From Liolophura sinensis (taxonomy: Eukaryota > Mollusca > Polyplacophora > Chitonida > Chitonidae): a stretch of DNA of 64,000 nucleotides. Position numbers and translations under genes: made by a program. The notes below the pieces were generated by a model. It searched no databases and was not told where the DNA came from. It saw only the letters and a program-made list of their open reading frames with translations. Where the stretch lies: positions 33,345,385-33,409,384 of the forward strand of contig NC_088295.1 of NCBI RefSeq assembly GCF_032854445.1, written 5' to 3'. Below are positions 55,553 through 64,000 of this stretch, in pieces (the stretch's first letter is position 1; each line of letters opens with the position of its first letter).

Positions 55553-58500
55553 CTAAGCCCACTGACAAACCGACGAGAGCTGCATTTGAACACGTGACCT
55601 CATTGATCAACGACATGTTGTATGCGCCAAGAGCGGTTGTTAAGATTGCTGAGTCAGCCAATGCTCCAATTTGGCTCGATGATGATGTCATCTCTGACGG
55701 AAACAACTCTCTCTGTGATAAATACTCAACCAAGACTTACGACTTTTTCGTACAGATAAGATAGCCAATTCTGATAACAAGAAAAAAGACCAGTGATGAC
55801 TTCGTAAAGTAGATCTGACTGCTGCGTGCTGTATATTTGTCTTGTGATTTGTTGCTTCGATCAGCAGTGCTTCATCAGGGATGATGGTTTGTATCACCTG
55901 ACTGTCCAATTCTTTACAAATTAGGGAATGTTCGATTCCAAAACCATTCACTCTGTGGCTTGTGTTATTCATAAGACAATATTGAATTTAGAATTAATGA
56001 TCTTACCCTTTGGCCGAACGGGTTAAGTCGCGGCTTTCCTCCAGATGCCTGAAATAAATGATATTGATCGCGTTAGCTACAAATATTACTACACAGAAGG
56101 ATCTAATACTTAGCACAAACTTTGTATCCAAAACAGCATTTCCTTTAATTGTTTTTGTTTATCATCCAAGAGCGTTAAAATCGTAACGCAAAAGGCGCTG
56201 ACTCTCAAAAAGCTGAACTGTCATTACCCGCAGATTACTCAACTTATTTGAGACTTTCTTTAAATTTATTTATGATTACTAATTCATAAGACAGCACATT
56301 CATGATTCAGATCACAGGTACATGTAACCACCCATATGAGGACAGGTTCAGTTAGTCTTTAACTTTTCATGACTCTCATACATTTCACAGTGAGGTGGTT
56401 TTCTTACTGGTGTGGGTGGGGCTCTCGTGATGGGCCTGAAACCGCCACTGCGGGGGCTGTTTGTGGCTGTCTGCGGGGGTATCAACAAGCCAGGAGATGT
56501 CACCGACTGGAAACAAACAGACACCGTCATGCTTACATATAATGCATTTTACGATTCAGTCTTGAGCAATGTAATGTATGTTTTACGTAGAAATCTAGGC
56601 AATCTGTATGCAAGCCGCACCGTGTACCTGCTGCATTTCAAACGTATCACAGGTACTGCTACTTTACGTTGATTCGATTTATACGAATTAGCAAGCTGTA
56701 CCTTGTACCTGGCTGCATCTAACACACAGGCACTGACTGATCACGGCAGATCAAGTTTATAATTTTCTTCACTCGGACAAGTGACCGATCGACGACCCTG
56801 GGCAAATAAATGACTTAATGATGTTGTTCACTTACCCGGCCTTTAATCTGACCCACAACATTGATTTCTCCTATTTCTCTGTTTACGACAGCAGACAGGG
56901 AGAGTAAGCCCGCGTTCAGACTTTGTAAAGCTTCAGTGTTCATTCTCAATTGATTCTGGAAGAAAAAAGCGGGGAAAAAAAAGAAAAAAAAAACAAAACA
57001 AAAACGAAAATATTATAATTATAAGGTAAAGGGCAAAAAATTCCATCGATGAATGAAGGTTTTCCTATGCGAAATACTGTGCTATACTATTTACAATAAT
57101 ATCCTCTTTATTCAAACGTGGATCTGTTCAACAACGAATTACTCTTAAACACGTACATGTGTACACATGCGGGAAAGGAATTGGCCAAAATACCTTTGCA
57201 AATAATCTATTTTCTCCCTCGAAAGCTGGCTGAAAGTCGAACCCGGGTAGACTGAAGTAGAGTCGACCGTTCCTCAAGATGTTGACACCACTGATGGTAT
57301 CACCTTTTTTGAGATCCTGTATAGATATGCTGTGAACAAAGCAAAATTAACATGGAATACATAATGCCAGTGTAGTACTTAACACGGAATACACAATGCC
57401 AGTGTAGTACTTAACATGGAATACATAGTGCCAGTGTAGTACTTAACATGGAATTCATAGTGCCATTGTAGCACTTAACATGGAGTACACAGTGACAGTG
57501 TAGTACTTAACATGGACTTCATAGTGTCAGTGTAGTATTTATTCATTTATTTATTTATTTGATTGCAGTTTTACGCCACACTCAAGAATATTTCACTTAC
57601 ACGACGGTGGCCAGCATTATGGTGGGTGGAAACCGGGCAGAGCCCGGGAGAAACCCACAACCATCCGCAGGTTGCTGACAGACCTTCCCACGTACGGCCG
57701 GAGAGGAAGCCAGCATAAGCTGAACCTTAACTCACAGCGACCGCATTGGTGAGAGACTGCTGGGTCATCACGCTGTGCTAGCTCGCTAACCAACGGTGCT
57801 ATGGAGGCCCGGCCAGTGTAGTACTTAACATGGAATGCATAGTGCCAGTGTAGTACTTAACATGGGATACATAGTGCTAGTGTAGTACTTAACATGAAAT
57901 GCATGAGCATGTTGTCTTCAGGCTAACGGTGAATTTGAATACAAATTGCTATATACCTGATGTCCATGATCATCTTGTCATCACCGACGGCTACAAAGGC
58001 CAATCCATTAGGCGGGATCGTTGCAGCTCCACGGTCAATACGGTCCGGAGTCGGGGACATCAGAATCTTAGCTTTACCTGAATAATGGAACAACAGCGTA
58101 CGCATGATACGTATATTATTGGATCTTGGTTGGCGTTGAAAGTAACACGTACTAATAAAATTAGTTCTGCTCAGTATTTTAAAAATATCTCTTTCATGTT
58201 TGAAACGTAGGGTAATGTTTAGCCTAAACAGTTGCCATAGGAAACACCTGAATCCTCTTCAGGTTTGTATTATTTTTCATCGAAATTGTGTTCCTGTGGA
58301 TAGTGCGTTCTTTATTTCTCAATTTTCGTTTGGTATTTGTTTGTTTGTTTTTTCGCTTGCCATGATAACCGTATACGTGTATCCACAACACATGCAAAAC
58401 ACATTATCCTTCGGAGATTTTATATCCAGACTGCTATACCCTGTCGGGTAATTGTCATTATTCACTACCGACAAAACAAATTAATAAAGTCCCACTTACA

Positions 58501-61500
58501 TGCGATATTTTCCGATTCTCCACAAATACTCGTTGTCAATTCGTCGAGCTGAAATCGTAATTAGTTTTCTTGTAAGGGTAATTAATACACTTTGTATAAC
58601 CCAAAAGTAGCGGAATTAAGCTTGTTGTTTTGTTTTTACTTGCTTCTATCAGCGTAGTTTAACATCCTTTTCAACACTATTTCGGTTATGTCACGACCCA
58701 ATTCCGAAATGTTTATAGCGCTGCCTCACTGGAACGCCATGCCGAAGACACTTGATTTAAGAACCCACACAGTCACATTGTATACACTGCCATTGTACTA
58801 ATATTATACCAATATTATTCCGTTCTTTTGGAGACAGCTATGGGGAAATATGGGAAATACACCATAAATTTTGTTATTGCTGGTAAATGATGAGATAACC
58901 TTATTTCTTATTTGACTTAGCTACATCTAGCTCACCCGTCCTCTGTATATCCTGTTGTTGACGATGTCATTGACACTGCCCACGAACAATCCGGCCCACA
59001 AAAGCTGTGCTATTCCCATATCTGTTATCTGAAAGCGATGAGAGCAATAAGGTTAACAAATATTAAAATGTTTTGAAACCAATACCTGACAAATTAATTA
59101 GGCGGTTCAGGAATTGCCCAGGCTGAAAACACTTTTAGTAACATTCGTGGCCCCTTTCAGCTGTATTGCTTGTAGTTATGAAATAGGAAACTTATTTCCT
59201 GCTTATGAAATGGCTTCCAAGTAGATCCTCTGGGCGATGCTCCTTTGTGCCGATGTTTCCACGTTCTGCTTTACTTTACCAGGGACTGGTTGGTGGTCCA
59301 TGGTGTAATAAAAGAGCATAATAGTTATTATATCTATCACCAAAATCGCCATTTTGTGCCGTTAGCTAGGGAATAAACAAAGAAACCAAAATACCGGTCA
59401 CTAAAGTAATGATTAGTGGAATTCGTTTCAAAATGAAGACTGAATCGGCAATGTCCGTATTAGCAGTTGTAGCATATCACAGTCCAACACGGATTGAACA
59501 TACGTGTTCCAATGATCAGTTATAAGATCGCTTACCGGTACAGTCAGGTCATAATAGAAGGCATCTCCACCTAGGGCGCTGACGCGACTCAGGTCGCTAA
59601 TGCTCAGTGATATACTCGGTCCATCCAGAGAGACTTTAAAGCCTCTGCCCAGAATCCCGCTCGTGTTAGACACCTAGTAGTTCAGATAAAAATACAGTCT
59701 GATACTCACTGTCCTAAGGAACGGAGATCAATTTCGTTCACCGTGATCCTTGTATTCAGTAGCTGGTGTCACTTTTCTCAAAAACATATAGGACTTCACC
59801 CATTATTTAGCAAGCCCTCATTTTTTAAATAATTATGACGTCACCCGAGGCAATGAGTTCTTGGTGTTGAAACCAAGCCATTGGGAGTTTAACATTATGG
59901 ATGAGAAAAAGTGTTTCGACTGCATATTATTTGCAAAAATATAAACGTCCAACATATCGATTTCTGGTGTTATGTGTCATTGAAAGGCAAATTTGGTAAC
60001 AAGTATGACTGACTTTTTGGGGTAGCTGAATTTAGGTGACAAGTTAAAAGAAACAGAATATAATCTCGCTCTCTGTTAATACCAGTATTACTTTCTATCA
60101 ATATTCACTCACCATGACGCTGACTTTGAATGAAGGGTCTTTTGGATGAAGTGTCAGAAACACCAATGCCACAAGTATATCCCCACTTTTAATCTCAGCC
60201 TAAAATAAAAGCAAACGCGTTTACGAACAAATTCAGGCATATAAAATATTTCAAGAACAAAGGTCATCATGAGTTGTGTTTTAAATGTGTGTATGATACC
60301 CAGATGTATGCAATGTTTATAAAAACGTAAGGATATTTTAATTAAAGTGTTAAAAGTGAGTTCCAAATGTCACTGTTGTAAGTTAATTCATTTTCCGTTA
60401 TCCTCTCCAGAATTTAATGGTAGAACACACAGACAATTGTCCATCTCGGCTGGTGATGAAACGAGTGTGCCAAATTTAAATGGGCTAATATAATAAACTT
60501 TTGAAAAATCTGTCTCACAAATCTCTGCATCTACGCAAACACACACGCACACTCAGAGCCACTGACGGACAGGCACAACTCAATATGCCCCAATTATGCC
60601 CCCAATTCGAGGTGAGGCCTAGGAATTGTAATCGTATTGCAAAAGAGGATAACGCAGACAAGATCTTAAATATACAAGTGGTGATTCGAGAGCCAGGCAA
60701 ACGTAGATTTGTTGAATGTTTATTTGTTTATTAGATTAGAAATTTCTAAAATGTCTACAATATATTATGTTTGTGGAGTTTGACACAGTCTGTTGCCTTT
60801 GCCTTTGTTACGACCTAAATATTTTACCCAAAAGTTTATATCTTTTTACTGGAGTGGCAATCTTACCTTTAACCCAGATTGAACTGTCCCTTGAATGGCG
60901 TCCAGTTTACCATCTCTCTTTACAACCATGGTTAGGCCTGTCGGTTGACGACCTTTGATAAAACAATAAAACATTTCTTTCTCTAAGAATAAATGTATTT
61001 ATTACCTTATGGCGTAGAATAGGCTGTCTGAGATCGTAATGTAAGGTAATGTAAAATTGTCGTTTAACGCCATGCTCCCAATTTTTCACGTATACGACGA
61101 GTGTCAGAATCGATTCCACAAAGCCCTTTCTGACTCTGGTGAAAATTTAAAAACTCTGTACTATGCTTAGTTTTTGGGACTGGAAGTTGAAATTCGGATA
61201 CATTTGTCTTAAGATAACACTGATGAGGGGTAAAAAGTAAGCTCTGATATCGTATTTCAAATTTTTACTTAAGTCAGAAATGGCGTTGTGGAATCGGCCC
61301 CAGATCCAGTAGTGGCGGAAATCGGACAATCTGGATTAAACCACCGGTCATTGGTAGGTTACTGACGATCTTTCACACTTTTGACGTGCACACTTGCACT
61401 CCATATTGGAAAAAGTGGTGTTTAACGAAGCGCCGTTTACTGCGTGTATTTTTACGAAGGCCCTTAAGAACTCTTTAAGGGTGAGAATCTTGAAATTCCC

Positions 61501-63392
61501 TGTTCAACACATAGACCCGTATTTATCAAGCAACTTTAACTTAAGGCATAAATTTCAGGGGACTAAAAACCTAAACCCAGAGCAGAAAAGAACTCGAATT
61601 AAGGTTGTTGCATTGTTCCGCACTAGTGAATGTGTGTGAAAATTTTAACTTACTGGAGGTAAACTTTTGACTTTGAATTTTTGACTTTTTAAAACGTTTG
61701 ATAAATATGACCACTGGCTTGAATCTTAACCTTGTGTGCCTTGTAGTCATGGAGCTATATTTTGTTCCCTGTGCTTTAGGTACCGGTTAGGCCTAAATAA
61801 AATTAAGGTGAATTGGTTGTAAAATACTTGATATTCTTGTAATGTATACATGTATAGTTGGAGCATATCTATGAGGAACTCTGATGTCAGCAATCAGATA
61901 ACAGATTGGCGCAAACTGCTGGCCGATATCGTCATTATAAATGTTACACAACAGCAATCCATTACCTCCAGTGAAATCGAGATAGGTGCCTATGAACTCA
62001 GCTCCAGTGTCGGTATACCCCTTGATGGCATTTTTGTTAAAGATTTGATTTCCTGCAATAGAGATGGAAACATTTAAATGTGTACACGCCATAGAAGTCC
62101 ATGTCATTTGCAACATTCCATGTATCAAAAAAGCCTTTATTTATTTTGAAGCCAACCAATGTAAACATTTTTTTGTTTACTACCATACGTACTATCATAT
62201 TAAAGGACGATTATTTTCAATTATCAAATAATGTCTGAATATTCCCTTTTCACCTTATTGTCATTAATTTATCTAATTTTCACATCTTCCAAGTGTAACC
62301 TATCCAACATGTCTAAACACTTAATATGATAAGACAGAATGCCTATATAACTTACGTGACTTTGGTTGTCCTTCAGTGTTGTTCCACTTGGTATTCAAGA
62401 GTACTCTGTTGATCTCGTAACTGCTAATAAACTGACCAAACATCAGATTTCTGCTGATAGAGAACGTTCCAAGACTGCGCGGAAGAAGGCTTTTATAAGC
62501 CGTCAAGACCGCCTGTTAACAAAAGAACAAAACCTTTGTAAAACTTAGTAAGCATGATGAGAAATTTTGTGTTATCATCTATAACATTACATACAAGAAA
62601 CCAGTTCCGCATGGACACCTGAGGTACAAAACATGTAATTACTTTTGCTTGTAAAGTCTGAAATCAGTAAATGTATTTTTCAGTCCTTTTACATCCAGTA
62701 ACCGTATTATTAACCTTTAAACAGTAATGTAGGAAAAATGACCCTCCGGTCTAATTGTTTACATCCTCTACCAACTTACATACGCAATATCTCTATTAAA
62801 GAGGTGAACATATTGCTAGACGATAATCGTTAAAATTGGTGAAATATATTGTATCGTGCAAACGATGGCTGTAACCGCGCGTGTTACTCACATAGGAAAT
62901 CAGACATGAGTCTTCTATGCATTCTCTGATAGATCCACAGTGGATATACATGTAAGTATTGAATGCGACAAAATTGTTTCTATTTTTTCTTGAAAATATA
63001 TACAAAAGAACGTTGCGTATGATTTTGTGTTTCACTGCATTCAAATGATTCATTTATTTACCAGTGCTTCGAGACGTACTCCGAGTTACACGACGGCGAT
63101 CCTGTTAGAACTAAACCAACATCTTATGTGTCCGAGAGTATAGAGTTAAAATCATTAAAATGAGCAGCTAGTTAAAGAAAGAAGGCATTTGTTTTTACTA
63201 TCAGTCCAGAATATGATACTTAATTCTGTTCTCGTTTACCCCGTAAGTTTCTTTGCCTGGCGCCTGGCATTGTTGGGACGGGTAGTTGACTTCAGTAAAT
63301 GTGGCTGTAGGCCCTGCAAATCTTTTCTCCGCCAAATATCCACCAGGTGAGTAGTTCACGCCGTGGTCGTGGTACATATTTTCCTGGAACAT
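55481..63392 (-). CDS. Gene span: unrecognised multi-exon gene, at least 14 exons
   Basis: From the right: 63240-63392, 62356-62512, 61966-62052, 60867-60952, 60113-60199, 59536-59673, 58936-59028, 58500-58548, 57957-58077, 57194-57329, 56836-56955, 56408-56506, 56007-56048 and 55741-55770, total 1398 nt (466 codons), with a probable last exon at 55481-55552. All 13 junctions agree in phase (0, 1, 1, 0, 0, 0, 0, 1, 2, 0, 0, 0, 0) and all borders are GT/AG, so the model is strong although no exon exceeds 160 nt. The product is not one I recognise. It looks beta-strand rich, with few cysteines, several possible N-glycosylation sites (NNT, NTS) and a Pro-rich C-terminus, so an extracellular or luminal protein is a guess. 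No leader is seen; exon 1 opens with Met straight after an acceptor and the true 5' end may lie past the window edge. Confidence 0.8.
55741..55770 (-). CDS. Unrecognised gene, micro-exon 14 (30 nt)
   Basis: Acceptor 'cttttttcttgttatcag' and donor GTAAGT are both strong; phase 0 both sides. NWLSYLYEKV. Confidence 0.55.
56007..56048 (-). CDS. Unrecognised gene, micro-exon 13 (42 nt)
   Basis: Acceptor 'catttatttcag', donor GTAAGA, phase 0 both sides. ASGGKPRLNPFGQR. Supported only by splice words and phase. Confidence 0.55.
56408..56506 (-). CDS. Unrecognised gene, exon 12 (Pro-rich)
   Basis: Acceptor 'gtctgtttgtttccag', donor GTAAGA, phase 0 both sides, 33 codons. SVTSPGLLIPPQTATNSPRS then GGFRPITRAPPTP. 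Unspliced, the frame would stop at 56348, which could be an alternative end. Confidence 0.65.
56836..56955 (-). CDS. Unrecognised gene, exon 11
   Basis: Acceptor 'tttttcttccag', donor GTAAGT, phase 0 both sides, 40 codons. NQLRMNTEALQSLNAGLLSL then SAVVNREIGEINVVGQIKGR. Helix-prone first half. Confidence 0.75.
57194..57329 (-). CDS. Unrecognised gene, exon 10
   Basis: Acceptor 'ctttgttcacag', donor GTATTT, phase 2 in, 0 out. ISIQDLKKGDTISGVNILRN and RLYFSLPGFDFQPAFEGEN. Confidence 0.75.
57345..57900 (+). repeat. ~32-bp tandem repeat, interrupted by a SINE
   Basis: Units 'acttaacatggaatacatag' plus 'tgccagtgtagt' run from 57345 to 57537 and resume at 57814-57900. SINE-1 (57538-57813) splits the array. 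It lies in the intron between exons 9 and 10 of the minus-strand gene. Confidence 0.9.
57538..57813 (-). mobile_element. SINE-1, full length, inserted in the 32-bp array
   Basis: All parts are present: '(attt)n' tail, 'cagttttacgccacactcaa', 'gggcagagcccgggagaaac', 'cacgtacggccggagaggaa', tRNA end 'tgctatggaggccc'. 'cagtgtagta' occurs on both sides (57528-57537 and 57814-57823), consistent with a target-site duplication, although the array itself repeats this word. Confidence 0.9.
57957..58077 (-). CDS. Unrecognised gene, exon 9
   Basis: Acceptor 'ccattattcag', donor GTATAT, phase 1 in, 2 out. KILMSPTPDRIDRGAATIPP and GLAFVAVGDDKMIMDIR. Confidence 0.75.
58500..58548 (-). CDS. Unrecognised gene, exon 8 (49 nt)
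   Basis: Acceptor 'cgatttcag', donor GTAAGT, phase 0 in, 1 out. LDELTTSICGESENIA; with the next exon the split codon gives Cys. Confidence 0.7.
58711..58775 (-). mobile_element. SINE-2 fragment
   Basis: 'tttatagcgctgcctcactg', 'gaacgccatgccgaagacac' and 'cacagtcacattgtatacac' match the SINE-2 body in reverse. Intronic in the minus-strand gene. Confidence 0.6.
58936..59028 (-). CDS. Unrecognised gene, exon 7
   Basis: Acceptor 'catcgctttcag', donor GTGAGC, phase 0 both sides, 31 codons. ITDMGIAQLLWAGLFVGSVN followed by DIVNNRIYRGR. The LLWAGLFVG run is hydrophobic but too short to call a membrane helix. Confidence 0.75.
59536..59673 (-). CDS. Unrecognised gene, exon 6
   Basis: Acceptor 'tgaactactag', donor GTAAGC, phase 0 both sides, 46 codons. 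GFKVSLDGPSISLSISDLSR and ALGGDAFYYDLTVP. The polypyrimidine tract is weak, but the frame and donor are clean. Confidence 0.75.
59935..60065 (+). repeat. Dispersed repeat, copy 2 (partner at 17560-17690)
   Basis: See copy 1. Shared words include 'gtccaacatatcgatttctg', 'agctgaatttaggtgacaag' and 'ttaaaagaaacag'. Confidence 0.6.
60113..60199 (-). CDS. Unrecognised gene, exon 5
   Basis: Acceptor 'cttttattttag', donor GTGAGT, phase 0 both sides, 29 codons. AEIKSGDILVALVFLTLHP then KDPSFKVSVM, strongly alternating and so strand-like. Confidence 0.75.
60867..60952 (-). CDS. Unrecognised gene, exon 4
   Basis: Acceptor 'gttttatcaaag', donor GTAAGA, phase 1 in, 0 out. RQPTGLTMVVKRDGKLDAIQ then GTVQSGLK. 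Confidence 0.75.
61040..61110 (-). mobile_element. SINE tail fragment, diverged
   Basis: 'gtcgtttaacgccatgctcc' and 'ttcacgtatacgacgagtgt' resemble the 3' part shared by the SINE families. Short and weak. Confidence 0.4.
61966..62052 (-). CDS. Unrecognised gene, exon 3
   Basis: Acceptor 'tctctattgcag', donor GTAATG, phase 1 in and out. Contains NAIKGYTDTGAEFIGTYLDF. If the donor is not used the frame stays open to a stop at 61793, but the spliced model joins exon 4 in frame. Confidence 0.75.
62356..62512 (-). CDS. Unrecognised gene, exon 2
   Basis: Acceptor 'ttttgttaacag', donor GTAAGT, phase 0 in, 1 out. Contains LPRSLGTFSISRNLMFGQF and KWNNTEGQPKS, with one possible N-glycosylation site (NNT). 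Confidence 0.75.
63240..63392 (-). CDS. Unrecognised gene, first visible exon
   Basis: Acceptor 'tgttgtgtttacag', donor GTAAAC, 153 nt, open only in the phase-0 frame. Starts MFQENMYHDHGVNYSPGGY and ends SQQCQAPGKETYG. The Met may or may not be the initiator, because an acceptor precedes it directly. Confidence 0.7.
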
Positions 63393-63539
63393 CTGTAAAC
63401 ACAACAGTTTTCATTGATTCGATAACCTATACCCTGATTTTACCTAATGGCACTGGCTCTCAGGTATCGATTAAGTCTCTCATCTGCTTACCTGTTTTTA
63501 CCCAATATCGAGGCAGCTGCATTCACTAACTGGTATAGA

Positions 63540-63860
63540 AACTCCCTCAATGGCCCAATCATTTATCAGCTGAAATTATTGCTTGTGCAGAAACTGATCC
63601 AACGTTTCGGTCACTCACTAGCTTTACTTACTCACTGGCTAATTTGTTCACTAGTGCAAAAACTCATCCAACTATTCAATCACCCACTACTTGAGAATCA
63701 GTGGAGCAATCAGCTCATCCGTGAATTCTCTCACTTACCAACTGATTTATTCACTGGCGCAAAAAGTCATCCAAAGAACGATTTAATCAGGTGTCCGCTG
63801 ATGGACACATTGGTGCAAAAAGTCACCAAACGATTCATTCGCTTACCAGCTTCTTTTTCT
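63540..63860 (+). repeat. Degenerate tandem repeat near the right edge
   Basis: 'gtgcaaaaactcatccaact', 'gcgcaaaaagtcatccaaag' and 'gtgcaaaaagtcaccaaacg' plus 'cacttaccaactgatttatt'-like words recur with drift. The 151-codon open frame at 63447-63902 follows the repeat and shows no domain, so it is not called a gene. Confidence 0.65.
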
Positions 63861-64000
63861 CAAGAAGTCAATCACTCTGTGGTTATTTCACATGCACTGT
63901 AACTGCGCATTTCTGTCCGAACGATCCACCGAATCAGTACATTCAAATTTAATCTCCGTCGTATTGGTTGGAAGACATTCCCATTAATTTCAATCTGTTT

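Noticed and set aside
56850-62512. Assignment of the minus-strand gene to the LBP/BPI lipid-binding family
   Set aside because: Considered because of alternating hydrophobic strands and a 'SLSISD' word; no diagnostic cysteine pair or family signature is visible, so no name is given.
63447-63902. 151-codon forward open frame at the right edge
   Set aside because: Follows a degenerate tandem repeat, opposite in strand to the local gene, no recognisable motif.

Overview
This is a eukaryotic, AT-rich, intron-dominated window. The most likely source is a mollusc, probably a bivalve or gastropod. The reasons are short exons with GT/AG borders, long introns, very many minisatellites, two tRNA-derived SINE families of the kind I associate with molluscan genomes, and a membrane-anchor module that I recall from molluscan surface proteins. 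The species assignment is inference. No bacterial, plasmid, rRNA or CRISPR features are visible.

Layout. 1-7.0 kb is non-coding: a degenerate ~32-bp array, SINE copies and unique AT-rich DNA. 7.26-14.16 kb (+) is a complete death-fold adaptor gene. Five phase-1 introns join six coding exons encoding three death effector domains (DEDs), a Ser/Gly/Asp linker, a death domain (DD) and a short tail (441 aa). DED exons 1 and 2 are a ~0.8-kb direct duplication. A decayed copy of the linker exon sits one intron further on. 14.2-23.5 kb is gene-free and repeat-rich.

23.59-50.42 kb (+) is a C-type-lectin-like locus. A first cassette (23.6-27.0 kb) has a signal peptide, one C-type lectin-like domain (CTLD) split over two exons, and a Cys-rich exon. 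A second, closely similar cassette (30.35-34.85 kb) leads into a second CTLD, another Cys-rich exon, a Thr-rich mucin exon and a transmembrane exon. All nine exons of the second gene join in frame (592 aa, type I membrane protein). The first cassette ends with the same intron phase as the second. It could be a truncated duplicate, or an alternative 5' cassette spliced to the shared downstream exons.

50.9-55.4 kb is gene-free, with a small TA-flanked MITE and a 28-bp minisatellite. 55.5-63.4 kb (-) holds at least 14 exons whose phases all agree (466 codons), plus a plausible last exon. I do not recognise this predicted protein. Its 5' end probably lies beyond the right edge.

The death-fold adaptor and the lectin receptor are both gene types used in invertebrate innate immunity, so the window may be part of an immune-gene neighbourhood, but nothing in the sequence shows that the three genes act together. 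The most unusual observations are the 3xDED-DD architecture with degenerate RxDL motifs, the duplicated lectin cassettes with matching splice phases, the unrecognised 14-exon gene, and a foldback element with ~170-bp terminal inverted repeats present in two copies.
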